Assembly: GCA_022410635.1 (NCBI GenBank)
Contig: JAJVDF010000460.1
Coordinates: 124,001 to 188,000 of the forward strand
DNA length: 64,000 nt
DNA from: Tretioscincus oriximinensis
Taxonomy: Eukaryota > Chordata > Lepidosauria > Squamata > Gymnophthalmidae
Reading direction: 5' to 3'
Positions within the stretch are counted from its first letter, which is position 1. Each line of letters opens with the position of its first letter. Below the pieces are notes generated by a model. That model worked only from the letters and a program-made list of their open reading frames with translations, made no database searches and had not been told where the DNA came from. Shown here piece by piece: positions 11,787-22,744 of the stretch. The position numbers were made by a program, and so were the translations under genes.

Positions 11787-14749
11787 ATAGGTATAAACAG
11801 CAGTCCCTATTTCTTACATTGTTCTTCAATTAACTGAGACTCTGGAAAGGAAAAAAAGAAATGTATGGTTTCCAAATGCAATCTGCCCTGAACTAAAATT
11901 TCTGGGCACGTGTTTAGAAAGAACAAATACATATGGAGAAAGTTTTAGGAACTGCTTGAGATATCTAAAAAGCATAGTTTTAAAAATGATTGTTCACCTC
12001 TGCACAAAGTATGGGTGTTTGCTCATAAATAGCTCCAACTTACAGTCATTTCTGTGTTTGTCTACCATTCATATTGTCATTTGATTAGTTAATCACCCAT
12101 TTTCTAAAGTGTGAATGTGTTTTTACACTTCAACCAAGACAGTGTTAACCATGAAACTATAGATAGCAATAGAGATTAATTATCTATTTCAGAAGTCTCC
12201 ACACCTTTTGCTTCTGAGATAAAAAGAAAAGTATAATCTGTTCAAAGGTGTGGTTAACAAAAAGGAGAAATTAAAAAAGGCCATTTTGAATAGCAAATTG
12301 AACACAATATGGTCAAAATAGCACCTCTTCAAAACATAAATGTATTTAACTTTTTTCTAAGCTTGTTTTTATGAAATTCTGTCCTCATGAAACACAAAGT
12401 GATATTAAATATGGGACAAAGTTGGGTGATGATGGTAAAAGACAGCTGGTGTTTAGAAACGTAATTACAGTATTCTGACATATGAGAATTACCTTTTGTC
12501 ATTATTTTTCAGACATCATTTTTAAAATTGAGTATGTCAACCTCTGCTTATGGATTTTATCTTAAACTGATTTAAGAAACTAAAGTGGATTAAATCAGTT
12601 GGCATATGTCTTGTAAGTTATTGCATGCAATCCTATAAATGTTGCAACTCAATGGGTTCAAGTCTTCATCAATAGGCAGCTTTCCCTTCACTCTATCAGT
12701 TCTGGGCCAAACCAGGAAGTTGTTTATTCATATTGTAAACTCCCAAGTTGAGCTTTTCCCAGACCTATGCCAATTTCATTTCTATGATGGTATGAAGAAG
12801 TCTCTGCCCTATAAAACACTGATTAAAAAATAAAGAAGGTGGTAATTTTTCTTGAAAATCCGCAGATGTTTTAATGTTGAAACTTTGGTATAAATACGTT
12901 AACCAAATCAATTAGATCACAAACAATCCAAAATGCTTTTTATGGATATATCTGTGTCTTGATCTAAGAGAGCTTGACCTGACTATCTTTTTGTTCATTT
13001 TCTCCCAATTAAATCTGATGTTTTAGACACATGCAGTTATGTTCAATCATTCAGTGGTTTTCTATTCAGAATTCGTTCCTTTTTTACTGCCTAAAGTGGT
13101 TTAATAAACCTGTGTAAAATGACCCAAGACAGGCCAAGCTAATCCATTTTACTAAAGTGGATTAAATCAGATCAATGTAAATCAGGCCACAGTCTGGAAT
13201 GTGGTCCAGTGCAGAAAGGGATTCAATTTCATCTGAAAGCACTTAACTTCAATTGTGAAAAGGAAGGATTTCAACACATCTCTATGGACTTCTCATCATG
13301 ATCTACCATGAGGGGTCTGATATCCTATGGGCCATGGGGTCACAAAGAGTCTGACATGACTGAATGCAATAACATCTCAATTGCAAATGAATTTTGAAAG
13401 CATACTTTGCAGATGTGTATACTTAAAATTGACTGTTATTGCAGCTGTATCAAACTCTCCCAAAAGAATGGAGGAAATGGGAGTGGAGGCAGTATAGAAG
13501 TGTTCAGCTGTGACTCTCCATATTTCTTGGGTTTTGGTTAGGTCACATCCATTTTAGCCTGGTATCCTTCTTATAGAGTGATCCACCAACAATTTTCAGG
13601 ATGTTATTGAATAGAAGACAAAGGCAGACTTTACCTGCTCTTGATTCCCTGCCTTTAGAAATACCCTGCCAGCCTTTCCCATCTGGAGAGATTATCTAGG
13701 CACTTGTCCTCCATACATTTTTCTAACCCTTTCTGAAAGCTATCTAGGCTAGTTACTAGTACTTCAACTTCAAGAGTGTTCCCTGCCTCTAGTCTGTATC
13801 ATAAACATGATTGTCATTTTTTCCATACCATGCATGATTTTATGTAATTTAATGTCATATTTTAAAGCTGAAGAGGCTTAGATGTTTCACCCTGGTTTCA
13901 TAAGTGCCATGCTTCTTGACACTCTCAAAGAATTATGTTGGCATTATTTACTTTTGAAGAAACTTTGCTGATTTTGCCTCAGCAAGATTTGTTACTCTTT
14001 GTATGTACCAAGTTTATTCTTAAGGATGTTTTTCATCATTTCACCAGCAACTGGTATTAAGATTACTATCTCTTTTTTTTCTGGACACCCTTGGATCCTT
14101 TTTTGAAGACTGGCATCGTATTTTCTACCTTCCAATCCTTCAAGCAAAGAATCTGATCCTAAGATGGTCCAGATGCGTTTGAGCATTCTTGCTTTAGAAG
14201 AACCCTTTTGTTAATTTCTGGCTTCTCTTTAAATATATGCATTTTATATTTTTACCTGTTAAGTCACAATGACGTTTTATGTGTCTATTGATAATCATCA
14301 GGAGCTTCACAATGAAAAATTAATACTTATACACTGACTGTGCTCCACCCCTCCTCTTTTTTCTTATTTTTCCCTCTTTTTAAAAACTGGGATTTAAAAG
14401 ACAAGAATATCAATAGTTATCAGGAAAACAGTCCGGAATTCTCAAGGGGAGGAATGGCCAATGGGAACAATGATGACAACTATTGTGATGTCTGTTACAC
14501 GAGCCAGAAATATAGATTTCAAAGAAATAGCCATGTTATTCTGGGTCCAGAAGATCTCACAACACTTTAGAAATAGGATAAAAGCACAAATAATAGCTCT
14601 GAAGTAGACTTGTCTTCAAAAGTTCATGCTGCATAGCCTATTTCTTGTTAGTCTAAAGTGCTGAGAGACTAGATAAGCAGCCAATATGTGTTATCCCAAG
14701 ATAATTAGCTACAGTGTTTTTTTTAAAAAAATCATTTGCATTTTTGTAC
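11787..14749. other. unassigned DNA
   Basis: No gene or clear repeat is recognised. Short inverted phrases such as TAAACTGATTTAAG / GGATTAAATCAGTT near 12563-12600, and GTGGATTAAATCAGA near 13157, hint at decayed foldback elements. Confidence 0.4.
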
Positions 14750-15110
14750 TGTACGATACCCAAAGATCTCAGTGCACTTAACATTAAAAATAACATATGT
14801 CCAAGTCAGTGTCCAAGAGTAGGGAAGGAAGAGCTGTTTTTTCTGCCAAAGGCCAAGTTAAAGAGTCTTTAGAAGTCTTCTGAATGCATGCAGAAATGGT
14901 GATTGACAAACCTCAAAGGGGAGACTATTCCATAATTGTGGTCCATAATTAGTATACAGAAGACATTTGTAAATGAGTTATGTGAACTCATTTGAATTAT
15001 GGACAAGATAATAAAGAACAGCTGCTCTAATGCTAGTCTATAGCAAGCTTTCAGGCTACATATGTAATAATAGGCTAGTTGAGGGTCACCGACATTGTGC
15101 CCAAATATGA
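14750..15110 (-). mobile_element. L2-like LINE ORF2 C-terminal relic
   Basis: Read on the minus strand, 14870-14945 translates to GPQLWNSLPFEVCQSPFLHA followed by FRRLLKTL. This is the conserved C-terminal LWNSLP..VR..PSL..FRK.LKT signature of L2-type LINE ORF2. The rest is too decayed to read. Family assignment beyond L2-like is not possible by eye. Confidence 0.65.
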
Positions 15111-15607
15111 AGTGGTTCCTCTGAGAATATTTCTGTTACTTGCAAAGTTCTAAGCTCTTAAGAAGAAATTTTAGAGAGGTTCCATCTGGAGAATGTTCTC
15201 AGAATTTCAAATCTGCCCATGGATTCAGAATTTGGTGGACCAAAAGTCTGTTTCTGGGACACCTTGATACATTCAAATGTATTTGGGGACTATTCTATGA
15301 CAATTAAATCAGAAGTGTTAATTCTCAAAGTCTGTCACACTTTTATTTTTCTCTGACCTCCTGCTGAACAGGAAAAGTCTATTAAGCTCCATAGGCTAAA
15401 GGGGAAGTGACCAATCTGCCGTAACAGAATATTGCTCTTTGCTCAGTTCTAATACATTGGAGACTGAAGATTCCATTTACATTGTTTCTAGTGACCTAAT
15501 ACAAAGAACTATAATTAAACAAAGACTTCACTTGAAATCCACTTGATTCTTGCTGAAACTCTGAACAAATTGGTGATTTTCACCAATCCGACACTTTAGA
15601 AACCCCA

Positions 15608-15917
15608 GGCACGGATAGCTCAGTTGCTTAGGAATTCGTCTCTCGCCTGGGAGATGGGGTTTCGAAACCCTGTTTAGGACGTGGGGAGGGGTGAGCACCT
15701 TCCACTAGCCTGTAGCTCTAGCCAACCCAGCTATTCGAAAGCATGAATTGCAAGAAATTGCAACTGACTGCAAGTAGATACATAGGAACCACCACAGCCT
15801 GGTGGGGAAGATAGAATGGAAGCCTTCGGGCAAAACTATATCCTTGTAAGCCGCTTTGAGTCCCTTTGAAAGGTGAGAAAAGCGGGGTATAAGAACCAAG
15901 TTCTTCTTCTTCTTCTT
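15608..15917 (+). mobile_element. tRNA-derived SINE with Bov-B-like tail
   Basis: A full-length copy. It has a tRNA-like head (GGATAGCTCAGTTGCTTAGG, then a B-box-like GGTTTCGAAACCC), a conserved body (TAGCCTGTAGCTCTAGCC; TTGCAAGAAATTGCAACTGA), and a tail (GCCGCTTTGAGTCCCTTTGA, then AAAGCGGGGTATAAGAACC). It ends in (TTC)n. The tail resembles the Bov-B LINE 3' end that mobilises squamate SINEs. Other copies are at 21211, 29492, 32142, 34905, 38102, 41144 and 52576. Confidence 0.85.
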
Positions 15918-16125
15918 AATTGAATTTTGAGGATTGTCCCACAAAATCAGGTTGAATGGCCATGATCTCATTTCTATATGCCAAGTAAGTTTTTTTCTGC
16001 TAGTGGTCTATTTATTACCATTGTAGTTGCATCACTTTTACATTTAGTTATGGTGCACACATATACATAACACAACTCGCATAACAATGAAGACCCAGAC
16101 AACAAACAATCCTGCTTAATCCTGT

Positions 16126-16131
16126 TTTATT
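16126..16131 (-). terminator. candidate polyadenylation signal of the H2B-like gene
   Basis: AATAAA on the minus strand, about 455 nt beyond the TAG stop. It is the first canonical hexamer I see downstream. If used, the mRNA would be polyadenylated, as is common for variant histones, since no histone stem-loop is seen after the stop. Confidence 0.45.
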
Positions 16132-16585
16132 GGAAGAGAAACATTTCTTCAGCAAACACCTCACATAGTCCTTTCATTTCTAAGTATCGTTGATTTGTAT
16201 ACTTTCTCTGCCAAAGTGTTTCACAAAGATGGACAGTTGGCAGTTTTCTCAATGTGTGATAGTCACCCATCTGTAATAGAAAATACCTCAATAGAAGGTT
16301 GGTGTGTTTTGGGTTTTTTTGTTTTGTTTTTAAATGATGACACTGTTGTTGCTGTGATAGGTAAAAACCTTTATCTTCTTCAAATAATAGCTGGAAGTGA
16401 GGTTGGTTTAAGAAGAAAAGGACAAAATGGTAGTTGACAGGATTCTTTGGCAGTTTGAAGGCCACGGTAGATCGTTGAGCAGGCAGAAGATTGAATTTTT
16501 TCTCACACTGATGTTCTCTTCATTTCCCTTCTCTTCCTCTTCTGTTAGTCTTTAACTAGCCACTGAGAAGGGAAAGGCTGTCTTT

Positions 16586-16951
16586 CTAATGCATCCTGTT
16601 GGAGGTAAGTCGCTTGTATTTCCTTGGCATGAATTGCCTTAGGGCAGATTGAACATCTGAGGAGATTATGATTTGACGTTGATCCTTTCGCCTTAGACGT
16701 TCAGCTTCTCCAGATACTTTTTTGTAGACCCCATCTACAAAGGAGTGCAACATACGCAAAGCATCTCTGGTCATTCTGACTTTCCTAGATGGCAGCTTCT
16801 TTGATATCACCTTGGCGCCAGTTCTTTTCAAGGGTTTCTGCCTTCGGTATGTTTTTACACGCTTCACTGTCCTCTTTCGGACAGCGTGCCTTCCGCGTTT
16901 GTTGCGTGGCTTGTATCGTGGTCTCCTACGTACTGGTTTCCTTGGAGCCAT
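16586..16951 (-). CDS. divergent arginine-rich histone H2B variant, intronless
   Basis: The 121-residue protein has an H2B-type histone fold at its C-terminus. Residues 70-86 (SFVDGVYKKVSGEAERL) line up without gaps with the H2B alpha-2 helix, and residues 92-109 (RQIIISSDVQSALRQFMP) with loop L2 and alpha-3. Residues 1-60 are extremely basic: 20 of the first 40 are Arg or Lys. The alpha-1 equivalent (about 43-54) is barely recognisable. The H2B alpha-C helix is replaced by 12 residues, so the usual ubiquitinated lysine and C-terminal acidic-patch residues are absent. By family knowledge it should pair with an H2A in nuclear chromatin. The Arg-rich tail and divergence suggest a testis or sperm variant, which is inference. 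The start is fixed by a strong Kozak context (A at -3, G at +4) and an in-frame TAA two codons upstream. There is no intron, frameshift or poly(A) tract. The subfamily is not certain. Confidence 0.8.
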   Translation of the reverse strand: MAPRKPVRRRPRYKPRNKRGRHAVRKRTVKRVKTYRRQKPLKRTGAKVISKKLPSRKVRMTRDALRMLHSFVDGVYKKVSGEAERLRRKDQRQIIISSDVQSALRQFMPRKYKRLTSNRMH

Positions 16952-17056
16952 TTTTTAATAACGTTCTTGTTTGGGTGCTTCCTCACAGCCCTGCCAGCCT
17001 GTGCTGCCTGCTTGGTGCCTGCCTGCAAATGCCTGTGGTTTGTTGCTAGTTGAACT

Positions 17057-17109
17057 CTATATAGTTCCAGTTATTCAAATGAGCAGCCACTTCTAAGCCC
17101 AGCAATTGG
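17057..17109 (-). promoter_or_regulatory. TATA and CCAAT boxes upstream of the H2B-like gene
   Basis: On the minus strand a CCAAT box (17105-17109) lies about 45 bp upstream of a CTATATAG TATA box (17057-17064). The TATA box is about 105 bp upstream of the ATG, implying a 5' UTR of roughly 75-80 nt. This arrangement is normal for histone promoters. An octamer-like ATTTGCAG lies downstream of the TATA, near 17020-17035, one base off ATTTGCAT. It is misplaced for an H2B octamer, so I give it little weight. Confidence 0.5.
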
Positions 17110-17344
17110 CTGAGGACAACAAAGGCCTTGGCCATCTCATAATACTTGATTGTGACCTGAATTGAAAGTTGACATTTGCCTTTTGACAACATTGTAAGGC
17201 CAGTTTAGATTATTTTTTTCTAGTCAATTCATGCATGTAAAGAGGTATAAAATAGTTACCATTTTGCCTAATACGTTCTATATTCAGTAACAAGATCAAT
17301 TTTTTATGTCAAAAGACCCTTTTTATACATGTTTTGTGTTTTTA

Positions 17345-17425
17345 CTAGAAGTATAAAACAAAACAAGAAAAAGGTTGGTAGCATAAGCTTTTATAGACTA
17401 AGTCTACTTCTTCAAGTACTGTACA
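17345..17425. repeat. short copy of the TAGCATAAGCTTT repeat family
   Basis: The phrase AGGTTGGTAGCATAAGCTTTT plus TAGACTAAGTCTACTTCTTC matches the left arm of the elements at 5066 and 32076. It is degenerate and non-coding. Confidence 0.5.
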
Positions 17426-17830
17426 ATGGAGTTTGATCTACAGGATGCTCTTCAGATGTTAGATTGTCACTGTAGTTCATATGATATTTAATAATAGGAT
17501 GCATTAAAATAAGTAGGCCATATCTATAAGAGTTCATATCACCAACCTTTTTTATTGTTCATTTCTGTAATGTTATGAGACCCCTTGCTGGATATTTGAT
17601 CCATACCAACATGGGCTACTATTTTAAATTCTATTATAACAGAGGTATGGAAATTCCACTGAAATGTTTTGGAAACAAAAGTTGAATTGAGATACTCTGA
17701 AACAAAAGCATTAAGGTCACATTTTCTTTTTATACTGTTCCAACATTTGAATCTCTTTCTTGCCTTTTCTTCTAGAACCAAATAAAATAAAATAATTTCA
17801 AGTCTGAGGATAATTGAATAATTTCAAGTT

Positions 17831-18349
17831 CAAGCTGCAACGTCTGGGTGTCTTCAATCTCAAAAGATGGCGTTTGAGAGGTGATCTGTTTGAAGTGTAT
17901 AAAATAATGCATGAGATGGATAGAGTGAATAAAGGAAAATTGTTTTCTCTATCACACAACACTAGGACCAAGCAGGGGACATTCCTTGAAACTGATAGGC
18001 AGAAAAGTGAGAACAGACAAAGGAAAGTATTTTTTCACCCAGAGGGTCATTGGCCTGTATAATTTACTTCCAGAAAAAGTAGTGGCAGCTAACAGCCTGG
18101 ATAGCTTCAAGATAGGATTAGACAAGGGAATAAATGGCTGCTAGGATGGATAACTAGATGCTTCCTCTGGGATGAAGCAACAGGCAGTACTCCAGACATA
18201 ACATTTGCAGGGAGTCGTGAACAGGTGCATGTTCTGCCTTCTTCTGTTCAGATTGCCCAGGTGCAATTGGTGGGCCTCTGTGTGAGACAGAATGCTGGAC
18301 TAGATGGGCTCTGGTCCCATTCAGCATGGCTCTTCTTATGTTCTTATGT
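17831..18349 (+). mobile_element. CR1 LINE 3' end
   Basis: 5'-truncated copy. It starts in the ORF2 C-terminal region (AAGCTGCAACGTCTGGGTGT, then GAGAGGTGATCTG), continues through the 3' UTR with GAGACAGAATGCTGGACTAG and ends TTCTTATGTTCTTATG. Frameshifts and stops make it non-coding. Confidence 0.9.
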
Positions 18350-19969
18350 GGATGTTTTAGTGCTTAGTCCATTTATTTTATCAAGTGATAAGAACTGGAC
18401 TTTTGAAAGTGGAACCCATGCTATTTGGTGCTGAGAGATGGGCAGTTTTCAAATCCCTTCTGTCAGTAATACACATTGTTGTGGGGGCTGTATCCAGAAT
18501 GAAGGTGATGTTATTATGGAGGAGGGAACATATCGTTGTGCTGCGATATTTTTCTTTCTTGTTGCCATCACAGCAGCAGTGTCTCCGCAGTTTTGCTCAT
18601 TCATGAACTGGATTTTTGAGCAAAAGGACCACCTTGCCTAAGCAGCTCTGGGGCCTGCATTATGTTATATCACTTTCCTTCAACACAGCCTTCCTTTATA
18701 GGCTGCACTTATGACCCCTTGGAGAATAGCTCCATGAGTATGTTCCTCCTCATTTTTTCACAACTCTGCATAATTGCTGTTTTGAACTTACAAAGTTGCA
18801 CAAGGACTGGCATAAGGTACCATTTTGCTTTTCTCTGTTAGTATAGCTGGAAAGGTGGTATGGCTCCATGGAAAAAGGACTCCATAGCAGCAATGTAGAA
18901 ATTAAAACATAGGATGATAGCAAGTTTTCCTCTTATAGCTTTCTCTTTCCTGAAAGGAACTTTTATACAAAAGCATCACTGTGTCTAACAACAACACAGT
19001 ATGTCACTTCCCCATACCTCACATTTCCAGGATGTACTTATACTTTTCTTGAAGCATAGCTGCATGAGTACTTTCAACCCATTATTTTTCCTTTTGCCCC
19101 TCACATTGTTTATTTAAGAAAATCTTTGTCACACAAGTCTCTTGACTGCTATTATTGCTTCTCCATGCTTCCAGTATATATATCCCCTTTCCTCCTCTTT
19201 CTTTTTGTTGAGAACATCTAGAAATCTACTATATGGATTCTTTAAAGTAGAAAAATACTGCACTCTGATGGACCAGTGGGTGTGCTGGAAAAATGTAAAG
19301 TCCATGTGACCGTGTCATAAGCATCGCTAAGAGCACTGGAATGGCATGGGAGTGTGTGTGGACCTTCTGTGGCCATTTGCTGTGTTTGTCAAAACTATCC
19401 CTACCAGAAACATCAAAGGCAGAGAGTGGATGCTTCCCAACTGCAGTATTTTTGCAAGCAAGACCTATATGAAGAGTGATACTAGCATGATATTCTACTT
19501 CGCAGAATTTGCCCTTACATGAATTTTGCTATAATCTATACTGATAAGCAAATGTTGCTATTCTGTAATCTATCTTCTTGGGTGTGGGCTTTTTTGCATT
19601 TTACCTGAGTTATGCTGGTAGTGGGTGAATCGCCTGCCTCATACCAGAATACACTGTCCAGTTCAAGCTAGAATGCATTGTTCCTAACGCAGAACTAGGC
19701 ATTCCAGATTACTAGAATCCTAGGGGACCAACTTTAAACAGCAATCCTGAGTAATCTAACTAGCTTTTTAAAAGAAAAGAACTAAGTACCAATCTGAATC
19801 TTTCATTATTTCTACAATATTTTAAGAAAAAATGAGTATTCATAATGAGGTTCTTGTGGAAGGTAAATACACTAGCTCAGACTCAATTTGGCATTTTTGT
19901 TATTTCTGGGAAAAGAAAAAAATGACTTTTTCCAATCTCCCTTTGCATTCTGAGAGACGATGAAGAATA
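18350..19969. other. unassigned DNA
   Basis: No gene or named repeat is recognised. Confidence 0.4.
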
Positions 19970-20354
19970 AAATAAAGGGCAGAGGGCACTCCTTCAAATT
20001 GATGGGTAGAAAAGTGAGAACAGACAAAGGAAAGTATTTTTTCACCCAGAGTGTTATCAGCTTGTGGAATTTACTCCCTGAAGAGGTAGTGGTAGCTAAC
20101 AGCTTGGATAGTTTCAAGACAGGACTAGACATGTTTATGGACACCAAGGGTATAAATGGGTACTAGGATGGATGTTTAGATGTTGCCTCTGGGATGGAGT
20201 AACAGGCAGGACTCCTGAAGTATCATTTGCAGGAAGTCATGAACAGGTGCATATTTTGCTTTCCTCTGTTCAGACTGCCCAAGTGCATCTGGTGGGCCTC
20301 TGTGTGAGACAGAATGCTGGCCTGATCCAGTATGGCTCTTCTTATGTTCTTATG
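19970..20354 (+). mobile_element. CR1 LINE 3' end
   Basis: A fairly well preserved copy. The ORF at 19960-20166 still reads KYFFTQSVISLWNLLPEE followed by the FKTGLD motif of the CR1 ORF2 terminus. The 3' UTR then runs to TTCTTATGTTCTTATG. It is followed within 20 bp by a long (AAT)n microsatellite. Confidence 0.9.
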
Positions 20355-20372
20355 CTCTAAAGGAAAAGGGTG

Positions 20373-20388
20373 TAGTAGTAGTAGTAGC

Positions 20389-20454
<66 letters not shown>
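20373..20454. repeat. (TAG)n-(AAT)n microsatellite
   Basis: A short (TAG)n run followed by about 22 uninterrupted AAT units. It starts shortly after the CR1 3' end at 20354. Confidence 0.95.
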
Positions 20455-21210
20455 TTGATCTTTTACATGTCTTGTTTTAGATGATTTTCTGAGGATAAAC
20501 CTTCTTACTAGTAAAACATTTTTTTCATTTGTAAAACACAAACATGTAAATCTTTTCCGGCATCTTAATCTGCATTCAGATAAGAACCAAAAGGCTGATT
20601 GCAGTGTGATGAATCAATTCCCATGATGAGACATAAGCTTGTAGAAGCCTGAGTTTCATCAATGTCAGAAATATCACATCAGCTTACTGAATAACAGCTA
20701 GATTTTAACCCATACATTTTGAAGTCAAGTCATTCCAATCCCCAGTAATAATATTCATAAGCATTGCTACCTTGGAACTTATATACAACATCAGAAAAAG
20801 GCTTTATACTTAGCTGTGCAGTACTTTCTAGAAGAAAAAATAGCACACACTGAATGAAAGGAATGCAGCCACTTATTTCATCAAATGACAGAACACTACA
20901 CATAATCAAAATGGCACTTCTTCAGGAATGTATTTCATCAATGCTGTGTGCAGATTCAGGGTGCGTCCATAGCGTGAGTCTGGGGGATTTTGTCAGACAT
21001 AATTGCAGGATCCAGTTGTGATAGCACCATAAAGGGGTATTCATTACACTTTTTTCTCACTAATATCTTTATTCCGCTTCTGCAGGATAATATCTAGCCA
21101 TACCACTATGATGCCCCATATGAATATTGCCTGCAAGAGTATCTGAGACCCAGCCCTGCCTCGCAAATACCGTATTTTCCCTGACGCAGCTAGATCGGAA
21201 GCTTTAGAGA
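20455..21210. other. unassigned DNA
   Basis: Nothing recognisable. Confidence 0.4.
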
Positions 21211-21505
21211 AGAAGAAGAAGAACTGGGTTCTTATACCCCACTTTTCTCACCTTTCAAAGGGACTCAAAGCGGCTTACAAGGGTATTTTGCCCGAAGGCT
21301 GACATTCTATCTTCCCCACCAGGCTGTGGTGGTTCCCATGTATCTACTTGTAGTCAGTTGCAATTTCTTGCAATTCATGCTTTCGAATAGCTGGGTTGGC
21401 TAGAGCTACAAGCTCACCCCTCCCCATGTCCGACACAGGGCTTCGAAACCTCATCTCCCAGCTGAGAGACAGATTCCTTAGCGACTGAGCTATCCGTGCC
21501 TGCTT
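21211..21505 (-). mobile_element. tRNA-derived SINE with Bov-B-like tail
   Basis: A full-length minus-strand copy. On the plus strand it reads from the (GAA)n tail and GGGTTCTTATACCCC through the conserved body to GAGCTATCCGTGCC, the complement of the tRNA-like head. It is close in sequence to the 15608 copy. Confidence 0.85.
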
Positions 21506-22109
21506 CCAAGGACTTTACAGAGGAAAAAGCAACAATGACAAACAAAACCACACTTGCACCATCCCAACATATGTTTTCAAAAGGAAGCATTTTGCATCTA
21601 AATCACTCATCTGTCCAATTTTAATAATCTTTTCTCTTTAAACCAAATCCAGTCTCTTAGCCAAATAAAGGAATACACAATATAATAAACTTTTAAATTT
21701 GGAAGGAACGATAGTAGCATCTTGCACCAATTTAAATTGAATTCTTGGTTTTTCACCCTGCTATTTGAATTTTGTTACGTCACTTTGCTATATTTTGAAA
21801 GTCTCCTCTTGATTATACCCTGTAATGATTGGGAGATGGAACAGCAATTTCTTAAGGATTTTATCTCAGTGATGGATATTATTCCTAACAAAGAAAGTTC
21901 TGGGTTTTTTCTATCTTTTGAGATCATGTTTGATTTCTAATCAAACTGCTTTCCAATCAGTTAAGTTTCTTAATCTTAATTTTACTTAAATTATCCTAAA
22001 TTTAAACTAACCAAAAATTAACCTAAAAACGATTTCTAATTGACTGCTGACGGGAGCCTCTGTCTGGACATCACACCAGTTCTTAAAGATATGCACTAGT
22101 TACGTATTT

Positions 22110-22580
22110 CGTACCAAGCCAAATTCAAGGTGTTGATATTAGCATCCAAAGCCCTAAATGGCTTGGGCCCTGGGTATCTGAAGGGGTGCCTCCTCCTATA
22201 TAGGCCTGGCCATGCATAGTGATCCCAAGGAAAAAGCCTTTTGATAGTTCCTCCACTTGCAGAGAGATACGGGAGGTAGGAATACACAGGAGGCCCTTGT
22301 ACTGTGGTGGCTTCTGTGTGCTGGAACAGCCTTCCCCTAGAGGTCTGCCAGGCACCTACACTGTGCAGGTGCCTGTTCCTGGTGAAAGTGTACCATTTTA
22401 CCCAGGCTTATGACCTGTAGCTCCCTCTTCATTTGTCTTTCCAGGGTGGGTGTGAGAGATGGAGGGAGGGGATCACTCTTATTTTTATTTTTAAACTTTT
22501 TTATGTTTTTAATTTCTGTAACCCTAAATAAATAAATATTTTTAATAATAATAAATAAATCCTTGAATAAATAAATAATC
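22110..22580 (+). mobile_element. L2-like LINE ORF2 C-terminal relic plus 3' tail
   Basis: From about 22122 the plus strand encodes FKVLILASKALNGLGPGYL, the conserved FKVL...YKALNGLGPxYL motif of L2-type ORF2 C-termini. It is followed by a decayed LEQPSPRGL (compare LWNSLP) and an AAATAAAT-type tail at about 22525-22575. Frameshifts interrupt it. Confidence 0.7.
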
Positions 22581-22744
22581 AGTTTTTTAAGTTATTTTGA
22601 TACAAATATATATTTTGTTTTGATATAATAACTCTAAATATTTAACTTTCTTTTCTATATCAAATCCAGATACACTGTAATCTTCAAAACTTACTGTCTG
22701 CCTCTGGTTATATATTTTTAGTAGTACCTTTGATTGTCTTTAGC

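Noticed and set aside
11311..11787. 158-codon plus-strand ORF
   Set aside because: It runs antisense through a CR1 3' end and does not correspond to the CR1 protein frame.
15608..15680. tRNA gene suggested by A- and B-box-like sequences
   Set aside because: It is the tRNA-derived head of a SINE repeated eight times; no intact cloverleaf was apparent.
16510..16585. Possible replication-dependent histone 3' stem-loop after the TAG
   Set aside because: Only weak GCC/GGC pairing is present, with no 6-bp stem, 4-nt loop or purine-rich downstream element.
16789..17049. 86-codon plus-strand ORF overlapping the H2B-like gene
   Set aside because: It is antisense to the histone-fold frame, has no motif, and is the expected shadow of an Arg/Lys-rich gene.
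20350..20541. ORF with a long poly-Ile run
   Set aside because: It is a translation of the (AAT)n microsatellite.
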